Shown piece after piece: positions 21,171 through 34,140 of a DNA stretch of 64,000 nt (the first letter of the stretch is position 1; each line of letters starts with the position of its first letter). The DNA comes from Isoetes taiwanensis (taxonomy: Eukaryota > Streptophyta > Lycopodiopsida > Isoetales > Isoetaceae): the NCBI GenBank assembly GCA_021234155.1, contig JAJEKV010000025.1, positions 17,353,094-17,417,093 of the forward strand, read 5' to 3'. The translations under genes and the position numbers were made by a program. The notes below the pieces were generated by a model. It was given only the letters and a program-made list of their open reading frames with translations, was not told the DNA's origin and did no database searches.

Positions 21171-22929
21171 GACAGTCCCATGCCCGTACTTGCACCTAGG
21201 TAGATAAGACACTGGCAAATGCATGACATAAATTATCCATGTCAATTTGGAATGCTTTACACATGTGTTGCATTTTGCCATCAGGCTAGAGGTTCAACGG
21301 CAATTTAGCGATTAAATTTCTAGATGATTTGGATGACGAGCAGATCGTGCTTATGGCTATCATCACATATGTAGAAAACAAATTGAATTACGTAGCTTTA
21401 TAGGTAACCATTATTTTTGCACCACAGAGATGTTAGCACATGATCCTCTTCACAGGCAGGTCATTGGTGTTCGGATTCTTTAGGTAAGTCATAGGAATCA
21501 CACTTTACAGAAGTTCATAAAGTCAAAGAAGAAAATCCCAAATATCAATTTCGCATATCTCTAATACAAAACATGCTGAAATTGCAAATACGGTGTGTTT
21601 CTTCAGATCTGTTAGCACACAGCTTAACTTCATTCAATTCTTCGCTTTTAGACCATTTTCAATGTAGGCAAAATATAATCCACTTTCACTGCTCCCATTA
21701 GCAAACTGTTTTTAGTAAATCTATTATTCTCACAATCTTGCGATGCATTACAAAGGTTGTGTTCCATGTTTTGCTTCTTCCGTAAACATACTTGACCAAA
21801 ATGTTCATAAACATGACTATTATGATTAACAAGTGGTGCATGTTCCACCTACGTACATTTCTGAAATTTCCCCGGCTGAAGCCAAATCCGATGTGTATAT
21901 TTAGCAACTCCAGTCTGTTTTGTTGTAGCAAGGTGTATCTTCCTTCTAATACCTGCAGTATCTTAAAACTGCAGGAAAATTACAACATAAAATCTGGCAA
22001 CATTGATACGACGGAAATTGACAAGCGATTGGAACAAGCTAATCCAGAGGTCACATTCTATACTTGCATATTTCTTTCCTGCTTCAAATATGTTCATTTC
22101 ACTTCCTGCTTCGTACTATCAAATTCTAAAATCGCATGTGTCTTCATATACTGCGAAACGATTGCAGCCGGGATATCGTTCGCCTAGGCAAATTTATTAT
22201 GGGTTAAGTTATTCCTTCCCTGTCATAGGAAACTTTGGAAGAGTTGCAAGGTTATATCACAGCTACAGAATTTCCTTATAAGATGACGATTAGCCAGTAA
22301 ATTCCATCCATTTAAAGCCAATATTCTATGGCTTATCATTCGCCTCCAATCAATTGCCTGACCCTTCGTTTTCAGCATCTACGTTATTCGCATACGCTAT
22401 TCGCATATGTGACTTTAAACACCTAGGTTAAACATCCTACAGCCACTATGTTCTTCTTGAAAGATCCTTCCATATTTCAATCTAACGAGCTAAATTACGC
22501 TTCCTTTGAAGATTACAGCAACATTCTACCGCTATTTCAAGCTCCCTAGAACTAAGTTTGTGAACACAATGAGTTGTATCGTAATTTAGTTCTGCTACTA
22601 ATTCAAGGCTCACATTCTATAGAACACAGATAATCTTCCAAGTACATTCATTCCTTACTATCTACCACCCTAGAACTCCAAAAAAATTACACCACCCTAG
22701 AACTCCAAAAAAATTACACGACCAATCTAGCACAGTTGCATATCTCTTTCATGGATGAGACATATTCATTTCACTTCTGCAGTATTGTGTTTACTTCACT
22801 GCACTTATGAAACAGTCTATTTAGCAACCCATTCACTACCTCTCCGCATATTCAAAATTCCAATATACTGAACCATATTATTCTGTCCTCTTTCAGAGTT
22901 CCTGCAAACAATTCATACAACCAGCTCAA
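21171..22929. other. A/T-rich DNA without a recognised gene
   Basis: No domain-bearing frame. A 30-bp phrase with CACCCTAGAACTCCAAAAAA is repeated in tandem at 22,667-22,722. The segment leads into the Rep-helicase frame and may hold its promoter, but no clear TATA box can be assigned. Confidence 0.4.
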
Positions 22930-25900
22930 TTGCTCTTAGGAGCAAAAACCATCGTAGAAACCACACTGCTGCCGCAATGGAAAGACAACAAGAGACGGAA
23001 GGAGCTCCATCTAACTCAAAAAGAATGCGCATTGACCAATTTGCACCATCATCCTCTCAACAACCGACATTCACACCCTACAACATCTCTCAGGATTTGC
23101 CTGCTACGCAGCCCCTCTTTTCAAGAGACACAACAATACAAATCCCAACTGATCATAGCCACGACCAAGAAAACCAGATTCTGTAGAGAAGCAAGACGAG
23201 CTGCTCGAAAACCAACAAATGCACACGCTCAACATCTGCTCACACGACTTTCAACAGAAACACATGCTACGAACAATATACAGAACCTACTTACACCACT
23301 ACTCATTGACCAATTCGCCCCATCGTCCTCCCAACAACCAACACTGCCACATGCCACTACATTCCATCATCCACCTACTCCACACACGCTCGAACCAACA
23401 AGCTCAATTGATGAAAACCAACGACAACAAGCAAAGAGTTATTCTTGCAGACAAGCAAGACGCAGTGCTCGAAACCCATCAAATCCAGACATTCCACAAC
23501 TCCCTCTGCCGCTTATAACACAGATATCTGAGACCAACACAACAGCAAACGTAGCTACACCAACACTAACACTAAGAGAAGCTAGAAGACTTGCTAGAAC
23601 AGTGCATACAAATACAGTAGATGATGCACTACCATCTCAAACCCAGGACCAAAATCAAAGCACAACACATACTGCTAGAACAATGCATACAAATATAGTA
23701 GATGATGCACTACCATCTCAAACCCAGGACCAAAATCAAAGCACAACACATACTCACAAAATAGCATGGACAGCAACAATTCCATCCCAACATGACCTTG
23801 GCACCATGCAAACTCCATGCCCGCATTGTAACGCCCTCCTATGGCCAATCGAACAATCATCTAAATGTTGCTACAACGGTAAAATCAACCTCCCATTGAT
23901 GCCACCACCACCACCTGTACTACTATACCTATACACATCTCCAGGAGCACAAACTACAGATTTCCGGCAAAATATTAGAAAATACAACAATGCACTAGCT
24001 TTTGGATCCCTAGCCATCAAGACAGATCATCGGATTACTAACATGCCAGGCGGCCCATACACACTAAGAGTGAATGGTCGAATGTCGCACATTATGGGTA
24101 CACTACAATCTCAGCCAGACAGCCAACCAATGTACGCGCAAATATATATCCTGGACAATGAGGAACAACAACTAAACACGAGACAAGATTACGTACATGA
24201 CCTTAGAAGAGACACACTTCGTGACCTCCAACAACTAATCAACCTCAACAACCCGTTTGCACATGCTATACGTAGTACAACAGCCATCATCCGCACTCAT
24301 CCAGCCATAGATATCAGACTACGCATCCAATCACCAGCTACTCCAAATGCAAGAAATAGACAGTACAACGCACCCACATCCAATGAAATCGCAATACTCA
24401 TGCCAAATGAGCCAGACCCTATAGTAGGCCATCAAAACATCATTCTACACTCAAGAGATGGCACACTTCAATCCATAAATGAATGCCATGCATCGTATGA
24501 TCCATTACATTTTGTCTTGATGTTCCCATATGGAACAGATGGTTGGCATATCAGCATTCCACAAACACCACTTCAACAAAACCAAACCGCCCTCCAATTT
24601 TATAGCTACCATATACACGCACATGCAGACCACATTTCTCCCATCCTTCATGCTGGGCGACTATTCCAAGAATATATATGCACTGCCTTTGCAAAAATAG
24701 AGCAAGCGTGGCTCACCTATATCAGAATGAATCAACAAATATTCCGATCTGAAATACGCCAAGGCATAGAAGATGCAATCGGCCAACCAGTAACAACAAC
24801 ATCAAATATAGGACGACGTGTGATCCTCCCATCAAGCCATATTGGTTCGCCAAGACATACAAACCAACTATACCACGACGCAATGGCCATCGTACGAACA
24901 CTAGGTAAACCAGATTACTTCATTACCATGACCGCAAACCCAAACTGGATAGAAATCACAAGAGAACTGCTCCAAAGACAAACACCATCTGACCGACCTG
25001 ACTTTATAGCGCGTGTATTCCAAATGAAACTCAGAGAACTATTAACTTTATTGATAAAGAAACAAATTCTAGGCACAATAATCGGAAAAGTCTACGTAAT
25101 AGAATTCCAAAAGCGAGGCCTCCCACATGCCCACCTACTCCTAATTGTTCATCGCAGTGACAAACCACAAACTGCCGCAGATTATGACAAAGTTGTCTCT
25201 GCAGAAATCCCAGACCAGCAAACAAACCCAGAGCTATACAACATTGTCACCAACAGCATGATACATGGACCATGCGGAGCTTTAAATCCATCATCACCAT
25301 GCATGAAGGATGGAAGATGCACAAAGCATTAATTCCAAAATGAAACCACTGTGCACCAAGGCCAAGTCAAATACAGACATCGTGACAATGGACAATATAT
25401 AATACGCAATGGGCATCGTATTGACAATAGATGGGTCGTACCACACAACACATGGCTTTCTTCATACTTTAAATGCCATATCAATGTAGAAATATGCGCC
25501 CATATCAAATCCATCAAATACCTGTATAAATACATATACAAGGGTCCAGACATGATCTCAGCAACCTTAGAATACCAAAAACCTCCCAATAAATAGAACT
25601 CCTGCAGGAACAAACCAGGATGAAATTGCGCACTACTTAAACGCTAGATACTTCTCCGCAATAGAGGCTTCCTGGAGAGTACTATCCTACGATTTACAAG
25701 AACAAGAACCCCATGTTGTCAGACTCGCCATACATCTACCTAACCAGAATGTTCTCCACTTTAGAGACGCTGACGACCTCAACAGCACATTCCAACGAGG
25801 CACACACACAACACTCACAAGATACTTTCAAAAAAACGCTGAAATACAGCACACACGCCACCTTCTATACCAAGATTTCCCCTCATCATATACTTGGCAA

Positions 25901-27901
25901 AAAGCCAACAAAACCTGGACACCAAGAGAAAACCATCAACGCATGCCAACAATTGGACGCATGTACTTTTTCAATCCAAACGAAGGAGAAAGGTTCTACC
26001 TACGCCTCCTCCTAAGTAACGTACCAGGTGCTACAAGCTTTGAAGAACTACGTACTGTCCACAACATAATACACCCAACATTCAAAGACGCATGCAATGC
26101 ACTGCTCCTACTAAATGATGATACAGATATACTCCGATCCCTCCAAGAAGCTTGCATATGGCAAATGCCACCCGCACTACGCCAATTATTTGCCACCATT
26201 CTCATTCTCAATCATCCGACTAACCCACAGGACCTCTGGAACACCATCGAAGATCATCTGACAGAAGACTACCAACAACAACAAAACACTGCAACAGGAA
26301 CCACAACTAGCCAAATCACACCCTATGCAAGACAATGCGCACTACATGATGTACAACAGCACATGCGAGCAGCAGGCCAATCGTTAGAAGACTTTGGATT
26401 CACAAACATAGAGCCACAACCCACACCAGACACACTTATTTTAGAAGAGACATACGAAGACACTCCAGCAGACGCCATTACATCAATAAACCTCTTGAAC
26501 ACCGAGCAGCAACAAGCATTCAATCAAATCATAACAGACGTAGAACAAAGAACAACCCGGCAACACTTTGTTTATGGGCCAGGAGGTACAGGAAAAACAT
26601 TCCTTTACAACACACTCCTCACCCATATACGCAGCCAAGGCCAGATAGCTCTTGCAGTAGCATCATCTGGTCTAGCATCTGTCTTATTAAAAGGAGGCAG
26701 AACAGCACACTCTCGATTCAAAATCCCATTGGAACTCCACGAGAACTCAACATGTAATATACCAAAACAATCAGAAATAGCCACACTTCTACGATCCACA
26801 CACCTGATTGTATGGGACGAGGCTCCAATGGCACATAAGCATGCATTTGAAGCACTTGATAGAACATTACGAGACATCACAGAAAGAGACATTCTATTCG
26901 GAGGAATCACAGTAGTACTTGGAGGAGACTTCAAACAACTACTACCAGTTGTCCCTCATGGAACTAGAGCAGTTATAGTAGCTGCAGCCATCAACAAATC
27001 CTACATCTGGAATCATATCAAAGTTCATTACCTAAAAGTCAACATGTGAGCCCACCAAATCCAACAACCCATCAACGACTTCCCTAATTGGCTACAAAGA
27101 ATCGGAGAAGGGCAAGAAGCAACATACCCAGAAAGAGGTGAAAACATCATCAAATTGCCAACCAATATCTGCATACCAACCACGGCACCTCAATCGACCT
27201 CATTGAAGCAACATTCCCGTGAATTAGAGAAAATGCAAAGCGACCCCACCTTCTCGGGGGAGCGAGCCATACTCACCCCTCTCAACGAAAGCATAGATGA
27301 AATCAACACCGTCATCACAAGCATATTCCCAGGACCACCAAAGACATACTTGAGCGCTGATAAAATACCAGACCAAGAAAATCAACTACTCTACCCAACT
27401 GAGTTCCTAAACACCCAAGTACCAAGCGGGATGCCGCCACATACACTAACACTAAAGATCGGAATGATTGTGATGCTGTTGAGAACCACCTCCACCAAGC
27501 TTGGACTGTACAACGGAACTAGACTAATCATCGGATTGGGAGAAAGGCTCCTAGACAACCGAAATAGTTCTTGGAAAAATATTGGAAAAAGAGTCTTCAT
27601 ACAAAGGATACCACTCATACCAAGCACCTTTACAACTACCATTCAATTTGAAAGGACACAATTCCCCATACGCCCAGCATTTGCAATGACAATAAACAAA
27701 GCACAAGGACAAACATTAAAACAATTAGGACTCTACTTGCCAAGGCCTGTATTCGCTCACGGACAACTCTATGTAGCACTATCAAGAGCACGCCAACAGC
27801 AAGACATAAAGGTACTTATCATCGACCAACAAGGACAATCACTCAATCATCAACAAATTGCAACATACACAGCAAATGTAGTGTACAGAGAAGCCCTATG
27901 A
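22930..27901 (+). pseudogene. Helitron Rep-helicase (RepHel) transposase, nearly intact
   Basis: The protein nicks and copies its own DNA by rolling-circle replication and unwinds it. The order is complete: polar N-terminus with internal repeats (23,590-23,760); zinc-finger block CPHCNALLWP...CCYNGKINLP (about 23,818-23,905); Helitron-like N domain (DYVHDLRRDTLRDLQ); YDPLHFVLMFPYG (24,497-24,537); HUH nuclease FQKRGLPHAHLLLIV (25,108-25,152); catalytic tyrosines in KYLYKYIYKGPD (25,519-25,554). The PIF1-type helicase has Walker A GPGGTGKTF (26,577-26,603), Walker B IVWDEAPM, GGDFKQLLPV, and TINKAQGQT...LYVALSRAR near the C-terminus. Damage is small: an in-frame TAA at 25,330-25,332, one frameshift near 25,600, and an in-frame TGA at 27,047-27,049. 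The start at 22,930 is the first base of the open frame rather than a proven ATG context. Confidence 0.93.
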
Positions 27902-30533
27902 AATCAGCAAGCATGCATCTGCATCCCAGGTATTACTACATCTACTGTTCCTTGCTTTAACAAAACCACCCATTAATACATATATGTGCTTCCACAGATT
28001 ATATAGCCGCAAAAGGTGAGCCAGGTTTACTATACATGCTGCTTTTCTAGCATTTCGCTATACTAGGTTTCATATTTTGTTGGATGAAGCATCTATTGTC
28101 TCTAGGGTTTTCTAATAGGTGTTAGCATCATCAAACCCAGCTGAAGCACTTCAGGCTCTATTCTATGTACCTACATTTTTAGGCACTAATATGCCTCACC
28201 TGTTACATGTTACAGGAAGTTTAGGATCTATTTCCATACTCCCGTTCTTTAAGGTACATTCATCTATCATTATTTGCTGCATGCACATACATACTAAGTT
28301 GAATGTCTGTCTTCCTTTGCATTTAGCTTAGGCATCTTTGACCATAAAGATATATAGATCTGGCTACATTTTCGAATTATTTCTATAGCAAGCTGTCTTC
28401 AAACATTGATCACAAAGACTGATAGCAGACCCTTTGGGTCTATCAATCACCTACCCCTTGCATCTATACATGATTTACTCTGCATAGATGTCTCCACATA
28501 CGTGTGTCTTACAGTTGGTTGTTCTTTCTTAAATGCAGCAAGTCCAGTTTTGTTGCTTAATTACTTATTTGAAATATGCCTGATATAATGGATCTCCCTT
28601 TCCATAGCAGACATAATATTTCGATGCATTTTCGATAAATGTAGCAAGGAAACCATTCGCCAACGCTGATTGATAAGAGGTTAGCTAGAACTGGCTTTTA
28701 ATTTTGGATGTTAGAATGCATTCGAGTTGACATAACCATGCATATAGCCATAATCCAGCTACATCTTGACGCAATGACTAAATCTTCATGCAACAACTGA
28801 TTGCAACTGTGGGATTTCGCTACTGAGCTTTCGTGGAACACTGGCAGTATGAGACAAAGGTAAGTCTTCTTAGTATGAGTCAATTTTAGACAGTCCTGCT
28901 ATAGAATTTATTGAAAAGCTATGTACCTCACATGAGGCAAGCAAAGTTTGTTACGTATCCAAAATAGCAATTGCTGCATTAACGTCACATATCAGTAAAA
29001 GCAGAATAAACATTCATGTACAACTTGCAGGGAGAATGTTGCTAAGCATTGGATCTTCCTCAAGAATAGTCTCCAATGTTTCTGGTCACGCCAAAAGAAT
29101 CTACAAGCAGCCAACCAGGTACAGCTGATCCTTGCTTCTTTCGTAATCTGGTTTTCATACTAGGACTTCACATGTTGCATTAGTGTAAATCAATCAGGCT
29201 TCTTTCACTTAGTCTTCCTACAAGTTATAGTATCTTCCACACTCATGAAACCATAGACCATTTCTTTATGAGCTTTGCCAGCATCTTCAAACTATCGCAT
29301 TGGCTTTATGAATGCATTAGAAGGCGCACGAAGCTGCCCTCCATCTTCCTCAGTTTTTTCCTTAGCTTTTTTGTTCTGTTTTTTGGCTGAATTCGCATAA
29401 ATAGGGGTTTGGTACGGCTTGAGCAATCCACTGTCGAATTTGTGGAATGTGGCTGCCATATAGCAGCTTCACCCAAAATTTGCTGGCATTGCGCACAACA
29501 ATATACAGTTCATACTTGAACTTTCCATAACAAAGTAGACGAATCAGGAATATGAACATTCTTTGTACTAACTTTGTGTACATCAGCAACAGTCTTCTCC
29601 ACATTTGAACTAGCGAGTGCTTGCCAAAAACAACTTCCACAACGCACAAGAAACTGCACTTTCAATCGTCCATTTCATTTCCAGGTCAATCAATACTTCA
29701 TTCTTAAGCTTATCTTTGTTTGCAGACTATTTTGCATTCTCTTTCAAACATTTTCCCATGCTAAATTGCTCTTTTTGCTTCAGCTCCAAAACCACGAAAT
29801 GAAGGCTGTTGATTAAACTATATCTCATACAGTTTCAGATCTACAGGTACACTCCTCTCCTCACACTGAGTATAATTTTATTGCTTCTACTTTCTTCTAA
29901 ATTCTAACGTTCTAATGTTGCCATTTTACAAGAATACAAGATCGTCATCATCATCAACACTTACTACGCAATATAACAACACCATGCTTATACACTAGAA
30001 TGATGCCTCAAATAGTCCTCCCAATCCTACAGCTTATGTAGTAATCAATCTTTATAGTGATGCTGCAAATTGTAGTGTTTACTAAAGCGTGGCATGGCCA
30101 CCCTAGACTATTGTATAATTGCCTTGTGTTCCCATGCCTGTAGAATTGAAACCGGATTTCCAACTGAGAATTTCAACCTCTAATCTTTTGTAGCCGCTTT
30201 CCCATCCAATGGTAGGTAGTGGAGTTTGTGCTTGAATGGAGAATGTACATGTGATTTAGAATGCACCTGCGTTATATGAAATGAACATAGGCAACTCGAT
30301 GCGCAATTTAGCATCGACATTTAACTGGATATGGTTGCAAATATACCTTTCGGCCTACATTAGGCATCAAGAGCTGAAGTTATAACCATGAAATTGCAAC
30401 TCTATCTATTTTTGCATAATGTTTTTATTACATAGTAGGTTAAAGATGCGAAATCATTGTACTCCCAACTGAAATAAACATGTGGCTGGATATATTGGAA
30501 AAGGAAGAAAGAAGAGAGAGCAGAGTCCTTAGC
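27902..30533. other. A/T-rich DNA downstream of RepHel, no recognised gene
   Basis: Open frames are short, on both strands, and without domains. TGCAG- and GTAAGT-like signals occur but do not bound coding-like frames. No hairpin followed by CTRR was found here, so the RepHel Helitron does not obviously end in this stretch. Confidence 0.4.
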
Positions 30534-31549
30534 TGTGACGCTCCCCGGACCTATACGACCTATACGATGCTCCCATCGTATAAATACAGGAAATTTCCCT
30601 CCCATGGCGACTCTATCACCACAGAAAGGCCCTCCGTCTGACTCGGATCACTTGTGATGGGCAAGTGTCCGGGTGAAGAACACGGAGGTGTCATTCGTCC
30701 CACGCCTTCTATGGGAATCCTATATAGCGGAAGCGTATATACATGTTAGCATCTGTCAACAATACAAATAAATAATATACCACCACGAAGGGTGGCCCAT
30801 CATCATCAATGCAAATACAACAGAATACCAACGTAACAAAGGAAATGCACCATAAATAAGGGCTCTATCCCGGGCTCAGACTCATGGGGGTCGACTGACA
30901 GTCAAGGCCTCCGGATAACAACAGACAGAAGTATAACATGGCGTTGGCTAGCATAGAACAATGGCTAGGGTAGTCCACTCCATCCGCCCTCCTGTGCACA
31001 CTTTGCAGATAGGTTGAATCATGCTATGGCGTGGTTGGAGCCTTCCGGAGACGCAATCTCATGGATTCACCCTATGAGGCTACTTTGGGTTACATCTCCC
31101 CGGGTCTGATGAGGCAGGAAAGGGATGAATCCACTCTATAATCACAATGTGTCCATGGGTGTGCTAGAGGATACGTGCCACTAGGTGCACCCGCATTCAT
31201 ACCCGACTTACCCCCTAAATCTACGCAAAGTACAGGACGTCCATATAGGTACGTATCCTGCGATCCAGGGGGTGTCAGACCCATACCCGGCCCACATGTA
31301 GTGACCGACTATAAGTCTAGCACATTGTAGGAGTCCCAGTAGCCATGCTCAGCAAGGCTTCAACCGCACTTCACCAGTTGTGTTCGTTATTTGGTAGCAT
31401 CTAGGTCTCTATCCCTTTTAATCCAATACAACATAGAAGATCCATAGCTTCGAATAGAACATAAGATAGAGATTAACCACACATCTATTCATACAAGGGT
31501 TAATCCTAGCTATCTTCTAGGCATACAAGAGTTAATCCTTTCTACCAAG
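30534..31549 (-). repeat. Truncated LTR (family copy C, reverse orientation)
   Basis: Begins TGTGACGCTCC (the reverse complement of the GGAGCGTCACA end of LTR A) and is collinear with LTR B from its 3' end backwards: the CTATACGATGCTCCCATCG region, the GTGTCCGGGTGAAG region, CACCACGAAGGGTGG, GTAGTCCACTCCATCCGCC, and GTGTCAGACCCATACCCGG. The roughly 300 bp that would form its 5' end are missing, and at about 31,550 it is fused directly to an RT fragment. It lacks the 1.3-kb expansion of LTR B. Confidence 0.75.
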
Positions 31550-31895
31550 GAAGAAGATCAACTCAAAACTACCTTCACCACCCCGTGGGGCACTTTTGCC
31601 TACAAGGTGGTTCCTTTTGGTTTATCAAACTCTTCGTCCACCTTCCAGTGCATTATGCCTTCAGTCTTTCATGACTATATGAAGGATAAACCTTTTCTCC
31701 AGATCTTTCAAGATGACTTCTCAGCCTATAGCTCCATGGACGAACACCTGGAGAAGTTAGAGCTGGTCTTTCAGAAATGTGATGAGTCTGGCATCAGTCT
31801 AAATCCTGAGAAATGCACCTTTTGCGTCACCTCAGGTATTCTTTTGGGTCATGTGGTTAGTAAAGAAGGCATTACCACGGATCCTGCTACGAACA
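31550..31895 (+). pseudogene. Ty3/gypsy RT fragment, second lineage
   Basis: A single open frame with TTFTTPWGTFAYKVVPFGLS, the catalytic block IFQDDFSAYS (aspartates kept), LNPEKCTFCVTSGILLGHVV and SKEGITTDP. This is the palm of a gypsy RT. The wording (TPWGTFAY, VTSGILLGHIVSKEGI) differs from the chromovirus at 5,276 and resembles the non-chromodomain plant lineages (Athila/Tat-like). Only about 115 residues remain, abutting LTR C on the left and a short direct repeat on the right. Confidence 0.85.
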
Positions 31896-31910
31896 TTGCT
31901 ACTCAAACTC

Positions 31911-32005
31911 CATTTCCTTACAATACAATTGACATCAATATACATACTTCATTCCCACATTTGTTCCTTCCATTTCCTTACAATACAATTGACATCAATA
32001 CTCCA
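31911..32005 (+). repeat. Direct repeat next to the Helitron terminus
   Basis: A 31-bp unit (CCATTTCCTTACAATACAAT followed by TGACATCAATA) occurs at 31,910 and again at 31,970, with 29 bp between the copies. It lies between the RT fragment and the Helitron 3' terminus and may be subterminal Helitron sequence. Confidence 0.7.
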
Positions 32006-32091
32006 TCAAACCTTACTACTTCGCCCTCAACAACCGCATAGATCACATTCAACATATAAAAGTTCCTCCATTTACCTCGAATCGTTACTAG

Positions 32092-32119
32092 GCCCGGCAA
32101 CGCCGGGCACCATAACTAG
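32092..32119 (+). other. Helitron 3' terminus (hairpin + CTAG)
   Basis: A perfect 7-bp GC hairpin, GCCCGGC-AAC-GCCGGGC (32,092-32,108), is followed seven bases later by CTAG (32,116-32,119) and then T. A GC-rich hairpin a few bases before CTRR, with insertion between A and T, is the defining 3' end of Helitrons; here the four-base CTRR is CTAG. Confidence 0.8.
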
Positions 32120-32836
32120 TTTATTTTGGATTGGATTTTAGGCATTTTTTTGTGAAAATATGGACAAAACTTTGTTGTTTTGCTTGAATGTTTTAAGTCT
32201 TTTTTGTTGACTCTAGCCTTGCTAATTGTATTATTTGTTGTCAGCTAGCTTGTGTTGTAGAATTTAACCGTATTTTTAACTTTTCTTGGTTTTTTCTTGG
32301 ATTTGTTATTAGTCATTTGCTTTGTGTATCTCTATTCCAGAAATCTCTATTCCAGAATACGTGTTTCTTGTTTCCTCTTTGTCCTTTGTGGATGTACGCA
32401 CCTGTTTTGATCCTTGCCTTACGTTTTTGCAGCTCAAGAAACAAAATCCTTCTGGCAGAAGGCCTCTCTAAACCTAAAGAAGCCTCAACATCCACAGGAG
32501 CATAGGGACGACACCACCGAGCCTGAAGTATTTGAGTGCCTACATGCACAATGGTGTGTGTAGAGAGGTTAAAAATACAGTAACATAACTTTTTTGTTTG
32601 TCTGTAACAAAGACATGATTCAGTATGCCGAAAAAGATTTTATCTGTATAGGTACTAAAAGGAACATGGGTACAACGGCCTCGCCACCTGAGGAGAGAGA
32701 AAGAATAAGCTCACTTTACAAGGAGCCTTTGTTCTTGAAACAAAATATTTTATATTAGCAAAAGTGCAGCCAGAATCTATGTGGAACTTCTTCAAGCATT
32801 ACATCACAATGAAAGCCTCATAAGCCTCCTCAACAG
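32120..32836. other. Probable intronic or 5' DNA of the ParB-methyltransferase gene
   Basis: A/T-rich, with two TATTCCAGAA units at 32,333-32,360. A pyrimidine tract ending TTTTTGCAG near 32,430 precedes about 120 bp that could be an exon (AQETKSFWQKASLNLKK in one frame), but no domain is visible and the frame is not linked to the next exon with confidence. Confidence 0.3.
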
Positions 32837-33256
32837 GGTACATACAAGTCAACCAGAAGTCTTGGACGTGATTCATCTGAGGAAGAAGAGGTTGAGTTTG
32901 AACACACTGAATCCCGTGATGGTTCAATTAGTGAATCCGAGGAAGCCACAATCGTGCCTTCTAGAATGTCTGGAAAAAAGCCATTGGCTGGTCAGATCGT
33001 TGCAAAGGAGCCAAAAAAATCTATAAAGAGAAAAACCTTGAATTTATTCTTCAACAGAGCCTGCACAAAAAAAAACAAGGAAGGAAGGAAGGTTCTTTTA
33101 TCGTCCGCGGAGGCCAATCGGTCTATGGGACCCAAATTACACGGTGCGGAAGTCTGCTGTTACCCGGATTAACCCCCTAGGAGGGAAAACCGTCAGAAGA
33201 ACAAAACCCGGCGGCACCGCACAAATATACATATATACACATGAATTCCCAGCACC

Positions 33257-34140
33257 TCAGGTAGGCGCCCGGGGGCAGAGATGAGTCCGCAGATCCAAAA
33301 CATCCTGGAGATAGGAGCCAAGGGATCGAACTGATGGCGTACTGAGTAGCTCGTGCAGGGGCAGACATGGTCGCACCAAGAGAATGTAGCAAGCCCGAAT
33401 CTGACTATAGGCTGGACAGCTCTGGAAGGCATGGCTTTCATCCTCAACAACCCCCAGCAGGCAACACTGACAAAGCCCGGCCCCGGGCGCAACCTCCAAC
33501 CCACCGGCCCGCCTCAAGCCGAAGATGGTGGGCCCCTGTTTGAATGGACGCGATAATCCTGCGCTTCTTCATGGGCAACTGAGAACGCAGGTAGAGCTGT
33601 GGGCCTCGAGGGTGGGGTTTATGTGCTATTTGTAGTGTGCCACCTTTACCTGTTCCAGAGCATGGTGGTCCCAGAGCTTCCCCAGGAAACAAGAGTTCAA
33701 GTACCCCCTCAACCTATCCGTACCGGCTGCGTAGGCACCGGACGCCACCTATGTCGCGTTTACGCCCAGCGCCCAGCCACTGGGCTCTCTTGTCCTTCCA
33801 ACAAGCCCTGAGTCATTGCGGGCTCATCGCCACAGCGTAAGCCAAGTGCGGGAGCCGAGTGTCGCCCATGTTGGCCACCTTCTGGAAATAGACAATGTGC
33901 CTATCAAGGGCCGCATGCTGCAGGGGCATGAATCCTGTCTCCTGCAACAAGATCTGATATGGAACTGAGGGCTTGACGCCAAGCGCCCGCGTCAAAAATG
34001 CCTTTTGGACCTGCTCTAAGTCGTTCCAAGTCGCCAAAGACACCATTGGGCCCCACACCTCGACCCCATACAAAAGAACTGGCTCGACCAGTGCCCGGAA
34101 CAAATGTGACTGGTGGCCCCAGTCGTCAAAACCTCCACTT
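33257..34140 (-). pseudogene. LINE copy 1: C-terminal region with zinc finger
   Basis: Reverse-strand frames carry LLYGVEVWGPMVSLATWND...QKAFLTRALGVKPSVPYQ (34,060-33,960), the conserved segment after the RT in many LINEs. Further on come LYLRSQLPMKKRRIIAS with HHLRLEAGRW (33,610-33,500) and CQCCLLGVVEDESHAFQSCP, the CxxC...H...C finger. The two parts lie in different frames. Confidence 0.8.

Larger units (their letters stand above)
16300..32119 (+). mobile_element. Helitron-rich segment (5' end not located)
   Basis: Provisional element. It is supported by a nearly complete Rep-helicase transposase at 22,930-27,901, captured or carried gene fragments upstream (RPA1, CAF1), and a well-formed Helitron 3' terminus at 32,092-32,119, all on the forward strand. 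Against a single element: a reverse-strand LTR and an RT fragment lie between the transposase and the terminus, and no convincing 5' A|TC terminus was located. The terminus may therefore belong to a separate, smaller Helitron. Confidence 0.4.

Noticed and set aside
27902-30533. 3' end of the RepHel Helitron close to the transposase
   Set aside because: No GC hairpin followed by CTRR was found here; the only good terminus is at 32,119.
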